A stretch of 64,000 nt of DNA from Merluccius polli (Eukaryota; Chordata; Actinopteri; Gadiformes; Merlucciidae). The translations under genes and the position numbers were made by a program. The stretch covers positions 1 through 64,000 of the forward strand of contig JAOPHQ010006602.1 in the NCBI GenBank assembly GCA_030340625.1. Reading direction: 5' to 3'. How positions within the stretch are numbered: the first letter of the stretch is position 1; each line of letters starts with the position of its first letter. Under the pieces are notes generated by a model, which had not been told where the DNA came from, searched no databases, and saw only the letters and a program-made list of their open reading frames with translations. This document shows, in pieces, positions 9,920 to 24,914 of the stretch.

Positions 9920-9948
9920 ATGATAATGGTATGCAATCTTGTTTTTAT

Positions 9949-10583
9949 CTACTCTCTACAGCAGAAGGCCTTGAAATGCTCCACATAGAACTTTCCTAAG
10001 TTTGTAATTAGGTGTTGCATAGTCTCTCTGTCTGGATATATGCGCTCAACAAACAAATCATTCCTGGTGTAAACTATGAAGTCACAGTAGGGGGCACCAG
10101 TTATCATAAGCTGTCCTTGCACTTGGTAGAAATAATTGTGTGACCTCTTTAGTGATATCTGGTCTGCACCCTCATTAATTTTCAAACAGAAAAGTTTGAC
10201 TTTTTCTATTGCTTCTCTGATGGTAAAATGATACTCATGATAATAAAAATGATACCTCAACAACATGTTTCTCTGTTTTCTGTCCTTTACAGTAATGTCA
10301 TGTCACTAGCCTAATTTAAACATGGGTTGCCAACTCTGCAGTAGGCCTAATGCTATGCTTATTATGTTCATTGATAATACCTGTTGTCTACAAACTTTGC
10401 CATGACGGGACGCCTTTTCCTTTGAATGTTGAACGGTTTTGAAATGACCATTTGTGAGACGGGTTCTGGTAGTATTTTTTCTCCCCGTGGCTTGTCCCAT
10501 TGCTGGGGCATACTCGTGGAAGAAAGTAAGGCAGGGACATCTTTTATGCCACTTATTTTCCACTGTTCAAGTTGATATATCAC
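9949..10583 (-). pseudogene. YqaJ-type exonuclease remnant
   Basis: Two antisense open pieces (10368-10583 and 9949-10266) resemble parts of the YqaJ/lambda-exonuclease-like protein carried by ISL2EU-type transposons. The upstream piece has SMPQQWDKPRGEKILPEPV and a basic stretch. The downstream piece has NYFYQVQGQLMITGAPYCDF followed by FVERIYPD, matching the Tyr-Gln-x-Gln ... Cys-Asp-Phe core of the nuclease fold. The central catalytic part expected between them is missing or not readable, and the frames differ, so this is a decayed or partly deleted gene. It faces the THAP gene tail-to-tail. Confidence 0.55.
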
Positions 10584-11362
10584 GGCAGTGACATGGGAGC
10601 AACTGCCATCACCACTGAAACAATATGCATTGACGATGATTATGCGCTACATAGCCTGCGATAAGTATGACTGACGGTGTTCAGCACACGCTAACAGTTT
10701 CATGTCCTAGACGTAGTTACCCTTGTTGACACTTGCAGTGCGAATCCACCAGTATCCTCTCTTTCATGTCGATTTCAAAATTGACAACATGACGATTGTC
10801 AGATTTTCGTTGGCTGGGATAAACTTCTCCCCTAACGCTGATTGTGCCTATAATGTAAACCAAATGAATGATCTGAAAGGTTATGCTACGATCATGATAT
10901 ACACTTGAATTTCCTATTGAATTTCCCCTTGGGGATCAATAAAGTATCTACCTACCTACCACACTACCATTTATCCTGACACTTAACATGTTTTATATTT
11001 TCATAGAAATACTGTACATGATCTGACAAAGTAAACAAATTCAGCAAAGTTAGGCTAGCCGCTAGCAGCTACAAGGTCTACTAATGCTACAGATATTATT
11101 TACCTGTACTATTTTTGAAAATGTTGACACTATGTATGTATGATCCAGAAATGAATCCATACGCCTTTTGCTTCTTCTTTAAGGATATGTTGCAGTTAAG
11201 ATATGACACACTAAAGTCATCAGGTATGTCGCTTAAATTTCCGACTTCCATTACGTTACTACATTACGTTGACAGATGTCGGACTTGACAGCAGAACCCT
11301 CCCCCGACACGGGGGGGCGTGGCTAGAACGCTCCTGGCGAAAGGTCAATTTAGAACCCTGGT
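10584..11362. other. 3' part of THAP/YqaJ transposon
   Basis: No gene is supported. Near 10920-10965 there is a tail-like string (ccttggggatcaataaagta followed by ctacc repeats), the 3' end of a fish SINE/LINE-type insertion. The terminal inverted repeat ends the element at 11362. The short + frame at 10723-10908 has no recognisable features. Confidence 0.4.
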
Positions 11363-11491
11363 TGTAACGTGTAGTGTCCTTCCCCTAACTGGCCAATAAT
11401 TAAACCCACGATGAAAACAAATTACAAACATGAAACGTTAAGTGTACTTGGATTGTAAACCTTCCGGTTTTGTGCCTTCCCCTCCTAATAG

Positions 11492-11653
11492 AGACTAAAA
11501 TGGAGACGGTGGACCCAGAGGAAGACAAGACCTTCCTGGAATCGCTCCAGCTGCCCGAAGTCTCACCTGGGTCCTCCCCTAGCTCCGAAAGTTCGGGAAT
11601 GAGGAGTAGGACCAGTACTCCACTGCCTGCAATCAGCAGTGTTGATTTACCTG
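11492..11653 (+). CDS. Myb/SANT-like protein, exon 2
   Basis: An acceptor (ctcctaatag|ag) and a donor (ctg|gtaagt) bound 162 nt that continue in frame from the phase-1 donor at 1013. The peptide is acidic and Ser/Pro-rich (DPEEDKTFLESLQLPEVSPG), like the linker after the trihelix domain in fish Myb/SANT-like proteins. About 10 kb of transposon DNA separates it from exon 1, so that transposon sits in the intron. No convincing third exon was found, so the gene may be truncated or continue in a form not recognised here. Confidence 0.5.
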
Positions 11654-11793
11654 GTAAGTTCTACAATATTCTAGCTGCAACAACATATGGGGCTACGTTG
11701 TAGTCTACTCTTTTAATGTCCTAACCAAAGCTGAGTGGAGAGTGAAGGCTTGAGAGACCATGACTGTAGCCAGCCATAAAATACCTAGTTCAT

Positions 11794-11988
11794 TTGCAAT
11801 ACACTATGGGGGGAAGTGGACATGTCAAGGATGCAAAACAAGGATGCAAGGATGCAAGACAACTAAATGAAGCTACCCAATACAGTGAGGAGTTTGGCAT
11901 GGCCTCAGCGCTAACTAGTTTAACACCTTTCAACTGGAGAGAGGAAGGACCTCCCGGTGCAAAGAGACTTTATACGAGGCGTATTTAA
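11794..11988 (+). other. Small ORF upstream of IFI44-like A, kept in B
   Basis: This 64-codon frame ends REEGPPGAKRLYTRRI and stop. The counterpart in copy B (30482-30673) is also open, and the copies differ by an in-frame 21-bp deletion. Retention of the frame after duplication is suggestive but weak evidence of coding. It lies about 230 bp upstream of the IFI44-like promoter and could equally be ancestral promoter-flank or transposon sequence. Confidence 0.25.
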
Positions 11989-12189
11989 TGAACTATATAT
12001 TATCGATGCTTATATGTTTTTGTGTGGTGCATAGCTCATATTTTTTAGTCTCTTTAGTTATTTAGTCTCTGCAAGGAAATGCAAAGCAACGCTTAAAACA
12101 GCATTTTAGAGCAGATGTAGGCCTATTGTGCATGAGGACGGTTCATTGTTGTGTCTGGATGGAGGTGAAAGTAAAGGCTATTGATTAGT

Positions 12190-12300
12190 TCTCAATTGTT
12201 TTCCTAAGTTCAGTATCGTTGTTGTGGAGATGCAATTCAGTGAAAGTCTTCTGGATCACTTTCCAGGAAGTCAACGGGAAAAACGCAGACACGGCAACAG
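12190..12300 (+). promoter_or_regulatory. IFI44-like A promoter and non-coding exon 1
   Basis: Aligns with 30870-30987 and 21755-21922. Copy B and the third copy contain a tandem tttcactttc (an ISRE core, GAAANNGAAA on the - strand), but here only one half (cactttcc, 12257-12264) remains because 6 bp are missing. Exon 1 ends ggcaacag at the donor 12300/12301 (gtaagg). ISREs bind IRF and STAT complexes to give interferon induction, so copy A may respond less. The transcription start was not located. Confidence 0.6.
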
Positions 12301-12517
12301 GTAAGGCAATGGAAAGCAATATACTAACCTACTATGTGTACTTTCTTTCTGTTTCTATTGTGTTAATGTTTGCCTTAGGCCGTCTCAAAAAAGACACAAA
12401 GGAAGATTGGAAAAATCAACTCACACTTATATGTATGTATATATATGTATATATATATGTATATATATGTATATATATATATGTATGTATATATATGTAT
12501 ATATATGTATGTATATA

Positions 12518-13737
12518 CACTCACCGGCCACTTTATTAGGTACACCTTGCTAGTACCGGGTTGGACCCCCTTTTGCCTTCAGAACTGCCTTAATCCTTCG
12601 TGGCACAGATTCAACAAGGTACTGGAAACATTCCTCAGAGAGTTTGGTCCATATTGACATGATAGCATCACGCAGTTGCTGCAGATTTGTCGGCTGCACA
12701 TCCATGATGCGAATCTCCCGTTCCACCACATCCCAAAGGTGCTCTATTGGATTGAGATCTGGTGACTGTGGAGGCCATTTGAGTACAGTGAACTCATTGT
12801 CATGTTCAAGAAACCAGTCTGAGATGATTCGCGCTTTATGACATGGCGCGTTATCCTGCTGGAAGTAGCCATCAGAAGATGGGTACACTGTGGTCATAAA
12901 GGGATGGACATGGTCAGCAACAATACTCAGGTAGTCTGTGGCTTTGACACGATGCTCAATTGGTACTAATAAGCCCAAAGTGTGCCAGGAAAATATCCCC
13001 CACACCATTACACCACCACCACCAGCCTGAACCGTTGATACAAGGCAGGATGGATCCATGCTTTCATGTTGTTGACGCCAAATTCTGACCCTACCATCCG
13101 AATGTCGCAGCAGAAATCGAGACTCATCAGACCAGGCAACGTTTTTCCAATCTTCGATTGTCCAATTTTGGTGAGCCTGTGCGAATTGTAGCCTCAGTTT
13201 CCTGTTCTTAGCTGACAGGAGTGGCACCCGGTGTGGTCTTCTGCTGCTGTAGCCCATCCGCCTCAAGGTTCGACGTGTTGTGCATTCAGAGATGCTCTTC
13301 TGCATACCTCTGTTGTAACGAGTGGTTATTTGAGTTACAGTTGCCTTTCTATCAGCTCGAACCAGTCTGGCCATTCTCCTCTGACCTCTAGCATCAACAA
13401 GGCATTTGCGCCCACAGAACTGCCGCTCACTGGATATTTTCTCTTTTTCTGACCATTCTCTGTAAACCCTAGAGATGGTTGTGCGTGAAAATCCCAGTAG
13501 ATCAGCAGTCTCTGAAATACTCAGACCAGCCCGTCTGGCACCAACAACCACGCCACGTTCAAAGTCACTTAAATCACCTTTCTTCCCCATTCTGATGCTC
13601 GGTTTGAACTGCAGCAGATCGTCCTGACCATGTCTACATGCCTAAATGCAACGAGTTGCTGCCATGTGATTGGCTGATTAGAAATTTGCGTTAACGAGCA
13701 GTTGGACAGGTGTACCTAATAAAGTGGCCGGTGAGTG
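12518..13737 (-). mobile_element. Intact Tc1/mariner transposon
   Basis: 1220 bp bounded by inverted repeats CACTCACCGGCCACTTTATT... and its reverse complement, with TA on both sides (12516-12517 and 13738-13739). It encodes one uninterrupted transposase on the - strand. It inserted into a TA-rich microsatellite in copy A. Copy B has no trace of it at 31440, so it arrived after the duplication. Confidence 0.95.
12550..13590 (-). CDS. Tc1/mariner transposase, D-36-E type
   Basis: A 346-residue, stop-free transposase. The N-terminal paired-type helix-turn-helix half begins MGKKGDLSDFERG, with LSISETADLLGFSRTTISRV. A basic linker (SRRPHRVPLL) leads to the catalytic core: Asp in AWSDESRFLL, Asp in YFQQDNAPCH, and Glu in SPDLNPIEHLW. 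Counting residues between the second Asp and the Glu gives 36 rather than the 34 of classic Tc1, which is the spacing of the DD36E (Incomer) group. The enzyme cuts and pastes the element at TA. Full length, intact frame and clean termini suggest recent activity. Confidence 0.93.
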   Translation of the reverse strand: MGKKGDLSDFERGVVVGARRAGLSISETADLLGFSRTTISRVYREWSEKEKISSERQFCGRKCLVDARGQRRMARLVRADRKATVTQITTRYNRGMQKSISECTTRRTLRRMGYSSRRPHRVPLLSAKNRKLRLQFAQAHQNWTIEDWKNVAWSDESRFLLRHSDGRVRIWRQQHESMDPSCLVSTVQAGGGGVMVWGIFSWHTLGLLVPIEHRVKATDYLSIVADHVHPFMTTVYPSSDGYFQQDNAPCHKARIISDWFLEHDNEFTVLKWPPQSPDLNPIEHLWDVVEREIRIMDVQPTNLQQLRDAIMSIWTKLSEECFQYLVESVPRRIKAVLKAKGGPTRY

Positions 13738-13774
13738 TATATGTATATATATATGTATATATATATTTATTTAT

Positions 13775-14320
13775 TAGTGGTGGGCATAGATTAATTTCTT
13801 TAATCTAGATTAATCTAACTGTAATCTTTGAATTAATCAAGATTAAAATGGCTCATTTGAATTCTGTCGGCATTCATAATATGCGTGTGCTACCTAAATA
13901 ATGACTAAAAATAAGTCTGCGCGATTGTTGAGGGGGGGGGAGAGGTGCGCGAAGGGGGGGGGGGTGGTCTGTATTCGCGGTGGAGTAATGACACCGCGAA
14001 TACGGACGTTTATCATCTTTTTTTATATATATATTTTTTTAAGAGGCCCCTGATTGGCCCCGGGCTGAAGCCCAGGTAAGCCCGTGCATTAAGGCGCCAC
14101 TGCCCAGACCTACGACTGACGGGGGGGGTCGCCGGGCAGAGGACGCAGCCGTTCCGCAGCGCAGCCGTTCCGCGGCGCTTACCTTCCTTGGTGGAAATCC
14201 GGTATAGACCCAGCTCCCAACCCAACTTTGAGAATAGATTAACGGCGATAATTTTTTTTATCGCCCGATAAGAGTCTCGCGTTATCGCAGCGCATTAACG
14301 CCGATAACGGCCCACCACTA
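13775..14320. mobile_element. MITE with TAGTGGTGGGC ends
   Basis: About 546 bp between TAGTGGTGGGC and GCCCACCACTA, with sub-terminal agattaat / attaatct and ttaacg / cgttaa words. No coding capacity. This kind of element (taatctagattaatc core) is common in fish genomes and is probably non-autonomous hAT-like. Absent from copy B. Confidence 0.7.
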
Positions 14321-14617
14321 ATATATAATTTAAAAAAAATTGATATACTGGCTCGTGATAGACCCCTGATCTTTGTATGCCTAGGGGCTGAAGCCCCTGC
14401 ATTGAAGCGGCTGTGCATTTGTGTAGATGATGGCATTTTCATTTTGTGATTTTGCCTTTCCACTTTTTTCATATTTTCTCTTCTACAGAAGGTCCCTAAG
14501 CTACGGCCAGACATCACCCCATTAACATCAATGACATTTTTCTTTTTTTAAACTCAATGTATCAGTGCAATGTATCACATCTAAGTATTCGTTTAATGTA
14601 TTGTATTTTTTCCCAGA

Positions 14618-19893
<5,276 letters not shown>

Positions 19894-20304
19894 AGTAGTG
19901 GTTCCCATTTCTAGGTCATACGACTATTGCAACCCCAGACTTTGTAGCCCCACACACATTGTTTTAACCCAGGTTTCAATATCTAGCCGTAATGTCAACG
20001 TCCCACTGAAATAGTCAGAACAGTCATTTGCTAGTGACTACGAATCATTAGGCAGTAATTTGTTTGTTCCTGTGACCCCATATGCATTTCAGGTGGTGGT
20101 CAGAGTTATACACAGGGTTAAAGTGAATTGTTTATTGTAGTCCAAGTGAAAAATGTATTCTCTCATTAAGATGCACTTGGATAATTTGTTGCACATAGCA
20201 TACCGTAGTTAAAAATGAAAATGCATTCCTTTCTGTATTCTCGTTTGCAGAAGTCTTAATATATTTTTGTTGTTTTTGTTTTACATATTTTTATATCTGG
20301 CATT

Positions 20305-20310
20305 AATAAA
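20305..20310 (+). terminator. Poly(A) signal, IFI44-like A
   Basis: AATAAA about 410 bp past the stop codon, followed by a T-rich stretch near 20,340. It is the first canonical signal after the gene, so a likely 3' end. Confidence 0.5.
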
Positions 20311-20784
20311 GTACATCGTATCTTACAAGTATGACAATACTTATGTTGTAATGTTGATGCTTGGTGTGTTTGTACTTTGGTGTCATTTAATAACCCTTAA
20401 ATAACGATTACCCTACTTCTTACCTACTGGTGTTACTTTCAGTTGAGGTCACCTTCAATGTTGTACACTGTTGTACTGCGTGCATAAAAATGCAAAACCC
20501 TGCTCCGTCACGGTCTTTGTGAGGACACAGCACAACACCACAACAAACCACAATGGCACAATGCCATAACACAACCACACCACTCGCACTACACTACCAC
20601 ACATCAAACAACGCCACCACGACACAATGCTACACCACAACGAAACTACACCGTGAACACAACATGACGCCACATCACAACTGGGCTCAACAACGTCGCA
20701 ATAGCTGGATTTATTCATGGGGTTTCTGACCAAAAAACTTGGACCTTTAAACTCCCCTTGACCTCGGATCTGACATGAACGGAT

Positions 20785-20820
<36 letters not shown>

Positions 20821-21740
20821 GCCACAGTGATCACCACATGCTCATAGAGAAACATCTCTTTGGCATCAGACAGGATTACTGGAGTAAAAGCTATCAACAT
20901 GCACCTCGGGTGTCGAGTATTATATATAGGATATATATTACAATAAAAAATAGAATTAAAAAAAAGAGACATACTGCTACTGATTATATAAAACTTACTT
21001 ATTTAACTTCCGATAACCATGTAGGCCTATAGGCCTGAATTGTTATTTTCTTGAGAACCAATCCCTATATCCCTATACAAATGTATAGGGATATAAGGGG
21101 TATAAGAGGTCTCCCAGAATCAGGGTAACATAATCCGCCAATCAGTAGCTATGGAGCATTGATCTGATTGACAACTAAGGGATCATGAAATGTAACATTA
21201 TGAAACAACATTATTATTTATATATTCATTTAATAATTTCAAATTGTCCTTAATTTTGAGTGCTTTGGTCCTCCATATGTTTCGTATTAACCCATTGTAA
21301 ATATTATATGATACAATTAATAACTAATACATTTAATTGGATTAATTTAGGATATACCTTGTTGTTGGTTGCACTTGCACCAACAAGGTTTAAATTCATC
21401 AAATAAAAAATTGAAATTTAAGATTAGAAAAAGTCAGAGTTTAGTAAACCAAGTAACCATTTGTGAGACCCATATTTCAAAAAAAAAAAAATTGGAGGTA
21501 GCCTACGCCTAATTTCATAATTTTAGACGACTTTTTTTAAATATATGATATCATATGGATGCAGCCCTGAGTAAAATATTATCTTTGTGGGGTCAAAATA
21601 CAAAGTCCACAAGAACCAAAGGTATTGACATAGGAGACCCTTCGTAAAAACGAAAAGATCTAGCAGCCCACAATAAAACTGCACCCTACAAGTGGCCCTA
21701 TCTATTGATAGATAAGCCCTATCTATTGATTAGTTATTGT
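20311..21740. other. Intergenic region after IFI44-like A
   Basis: No gene seen. Contains a (CA)n tract (20788-20819), a string of cacaacaccaca-like words at 20520-20700 that also occurs inside intron 1 of copy B (31860-31990), and a small palindrome around tatccctatacaaatgtata near 21070. Confidence 0.5.
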
Positions 21741-21922
21741 AATCGGAACTAACTTCAGTCGATCTCAATTGTTTTCCTAAGTTCAGTATCGTTGTTGTGG
21801 CTGAGTTTCAATTCAGTGAAAATGAAAGTCTTCAGGATCACTTTCACTTTCCAGGAAGAGGAGCCACTAGCGCTGCGACCTGTAGGACGACACGTCCAAC
21901 ACGTCCAACACTCAGGCAACAG
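21735..21922 (+). promoter_or_regulatory. Orphan third IFI44-like promoter and exon 1
   Basis: Closely matches the promoter and first exon of copies A and B (shared core ctcaattgttttcctaag) and ends at a good donor (aacag|gtaagt, 21922/21923). It holds two ISRE-type cores: gaaaatgaaa at 21818-21827 and tttcactttc at 21842-21851. No IFI44 coding exons follow before copy B, so it is a remnant of a third array unit, or a promoter whose product is unknown. Confidence 0.65.
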
Positions 21923-22732
21923 GTAAGTCAACGGCGAACACTATCACTACTATTGTTCGTTGTACTTGATGGCGAATCATTTATTTTAGGACACTTCTTG
22001 ACAGCACAGTATTTGATTTAATATAAGCATGATGGTCCGTGTACGAAGTATAATTCATTTACACTTGTTCACGTTGTATAATGAAAAAGGCCAGTTTCGG
22101 GGATATTGCCTAATTCCATTGTCCGAGACGTGCAATGCAATTCAGCGCGCCAAAGTTGTACAATGAAAATTGAACAAGGAAGTGGAGAGCCGGAAACAGA
22201 GACAGCTCGCCTTCAAAGTAAAGCTCGCCTTATAAGTAAAAGTCGTGCGTTTTGAAGCGTGAATTTAATTTAAGGAGAGCTAAACTAAATAAATAAACAA
22301 ATAGCCTCAATCAGGGGTCTTCAACGTTTTCCAGGCCAAGGACCCCCAAACTGATAGAGAGATGGAGCGGGGACCCCCTACTTATGTTGTGTAAAATTGT
22401 GTTTTATATTAAACCTATAGTGCCATGTATAAATGTACCATGTTATTGTGCATTCAATACTAAGATATTGAAATAATACACAGGTTCATATATTCATGTG
22501 CAAGGTACAGTGAGTAGGGTGGCCATGCCACTGCCATTCATAAACATAATGTAGCGTCCGCCAGGACGCGTTGGAAAGACGACGCAGTGGTGTTCAGCAA
22601 ACAACATTTATTGTTGCAACAGAACAGGTTTCTGTCAGCCGTAACCACGCCAAAACAACTCCAACATAAAGTTAGCCGTAACTCTCTCCTAATGTTCCTC
22701 GCGCTCAACCCAGGCTCGCTCACACACACAAA
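21923..22732. other. Repeat patches, no gene
   Basis: Around 22310-22540 is a patch beginning aggggtcttcaacgttttcc, a common fish interspersed repeat. From about 22551 a different repeat starts (tgtagcgtccgccaggacg). No supported coding region. Confidence 0.4.
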
Positions 22733-22829
22733 AAAAAGGGCACTGTTTCCGAGGCAAAGAGGGCACTGTTTCCGTTTTTTCGTATTTTGGTTTTGACAGA
22801 AAAACGGATTATACTTTAGTACCCTGACC
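22733..22829. mobile_element. Truncated foldback element (unit 0)
   Basis: Right terminal ~97 bp of the foldback family, ending ...tttagtaccctgacc. It faces unit 1 head-to-head across only six bases (attgag), forming a palindromic junction. Confidence 0.75.
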
Positions 22830-22835
22830 ATTGAG

Positions 22836-24625
22836 GGTCAGGGTACTAAAGTATAATCCGTTTTTCTGTCAAAACCAAAATACGAAAAAACGGAAACAGT
22901 GCCCTCTTTTCCTTTTTTCGTTTTAAACCAAAAACGGAAAAACGGTTTTTGCTCTCAGCATCAAAAAACGAAAAAACGAAAAAAACAAAATCAAATAACG
23001 ACCCAAATTTGTTTTTTGCAAATTCCTTGTTTCGTTTTTTGGTTCTCATTTATTAATATGACGGCGGACAGACCGGAAGCGGAAGTGACCTGTAGCAACT
23101 TCAAAATAAAAGTAGCGTACTAACTTATTATCATGCATAATAAAGTTTTAAAAAAAAGTATTATCATACACTATTATAGGCAGTGTTGTGCTAGTTACTG
23201 AAAAATAGTAACTAGTTACAGTTACTAGTTACTTTGTAAAAAAGTTTTAAAAAAGTAACTCAGTTAGTAACTCAGCGCGCAATAGTAACACACCGCGGAC
23301 CTACGACCGGCGCGGGGGGGGGGGGGGGGGTGCGCGCAATAGTAACACACCACGGACCTATGACCGGCGGGCGGACCTGTGACCGGCGGGGGTGTCTCAA
23401 AAAGGAGGACAAATACACGTCTGGCTTGATGCTGCGCCAGACGCCAGACAGGGCATTGAAAAACCGGACAGTCCGGCTTTATTGATCGGGAACTGTGTGC
23501 CGTTGTAAAACCTCACCAAAAGGAACTGAGTAACGCAGCGTTTGGTAACGGGAACGGAGTTACTGAATTTTAAAAAACAACGCGTTACCTTACGCGTTAC
23601 TGAAAAAAGTAACAGCGTTACTAATAACCGTTACTACCCAACACTGATTATAGGCTACCGTTCTCTTTCTACACCCATGTATGGTTCACATTTATTTTAG
23701 TAAAGTGAAACTATAACAGCTGGTTGTTTGGGAAAACGTGATACATAATTATTATTATTTTAGCTGAGTGTGTGAATGCACATTGTGGAAAACTTTTACC
23801 CGAATTACATTTCCTGTCTAAACAAAGAGCATCTATAAAGTCACCAGCAGAGTTCCCCATCACGCACAGTCAAGACTGACATGGTGAAATATGTAAAGTA
23901 AATCATGTGTAAATACAGCGCATCTAAAAAGTATTCAGAGCCCTTCATTTATTCCACATTTTGTTGTGTTATAGACTTAAATTAAATCAATAGTATAGCA
24001 TTAATACTTTTTCTAATAAATCAAAACACAATAACCCTTGTCTTGTGAAAATGTAGGAGAATTAAAAAACGTAATCATTAGATTTACATAAGAACTGATA
24101 AAGTAGCTAATTTATTGTTTTTTAGCTGCATATCCTTTGCATGTCATGATTTCCTTGTGTGACACATTCACATCAATCGGATATAAAATAACTTAGGCAG
24201 CTGACAACCCAGTACTGTGGAATTACAGTTGCCTGATGGCCAAATCAGACATATACACGGACACAGACGGCTTACGTCAGTGTAAGTAGGCTCTTCTTGA
24301 TTGTGCGTGATGGGGAACTCTGCTGGTGACTTTATAGATGCTCTATGTTTAGGCAGGGAATGTAATTCGGGTAAAAGTTTTCCACAATGTGCATTCACAC
24401 ACTCAGCTGAAATAATAATAATTATGTATCACATTCTCCCTAACAACCAGCTGTTATAGTTTCACTTGACTAAAATAAATGTGAACGATACATGGGTGTA
24501 GAAAGGGAACGGTAGCCTATAATAGCGTATGATAATAAGGTTTTTTTTTACTTTTTTAAAAACTTTATTAGGCTATGCATGATAGAAGAAAACAGAAAAA
24601 CGGATTATACTTTAGTACCCTGACC
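22836..24625. mobile_element. Foldback element, unit 1
   Basis: Ends are GGTCAGGGTACTAAAGTATA and its reverse complement. The two halves are long imperfect inverted copies around a single-copy centre. Each arm is rich in cgaaaaaacg / cgttttttcg words. The apparent small proteins in the arms (about 67-76 codons) are the same inverted DNA read twice and have no family features. A 466-bp hAT-like element sits in the left arm. Confidence 0.8.
23181..23646. mobile_element. hAT-like MITE inside unit 1
   Basis: Starts CAGTGTTGTGCTAGTTACTG and ends ...CCCAACACTG, flanked by the 8-bp direct repeat ATTATAGG. It contains taactagttacagttac words and a G-run. Unit 3 keeps the empty site with a single attatagg. 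Confidence 0.85.
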
Positions 24626-24914
24626 AACCTCGGGGAATCCGTGTATCATTCGTTCTTTTTATATTCAATTGAGAATCCAAAATCGGAAAATGAAAAAACG
24701 ATTTGTTATTGCCTTATTCGTTTAAGAATCTGATACCAAAAAACAAATAACGGTTTGTTTTTTGTACTTTCGATGTTATGGTCAGATCAAAAATAGGAAA
24801 TGAAAAAACTGGGCCACGGGCCGAACTTGATTTTGATATTTAATTTATCCGATTTGTGTGACCAGGAAGTGTTATATTTATATTGACTTATATTGATCCA
24901 ATCACAGCCCTCTC

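Larger units (their letters stand above)
1109..11368. mobile_element. DNA transposon with THAP and YqaJ genes
   Basis: The body runs 1115-11362, between CCAGGGTTCTAAATT on the left and its reverse complement on the right. TTGTAA is directly repeated outside both ends (1109-1114 and 11363-11368), which looks like a 6-bp target-site duplication. The cargo is a split THAP zinc-finger gene (+) and an antisense YqaJ-type exonuclease remnant. THAP plus YqaJ is the combination known from ISL2EU-type elements, so that family is the best guess. No transposase core was recognised. The element is swollen from about 3.5 kb to 10.2 kb by two nested insertions at 2434-9113. Confidence 0.6.
330..11720. other. 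Accessory block present only in copy A
   Basis: Copy B joins directly from the equivalent of 329 to IFI44 upstream sequence with only about 75 bp of other DNA. Copy A instead has about 11.4 kb holding a Myb/SANT-like gene fragment and nested mobile elements. Bases 330-520 are AT-rich with repeated tcgaat / attcga words, as in many fish PIF/Harbinger-like elements, but no matching right terminus was found. Either the block inserted into A or it was deleted from B; the direction is not settled. Confidence 0.6.
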
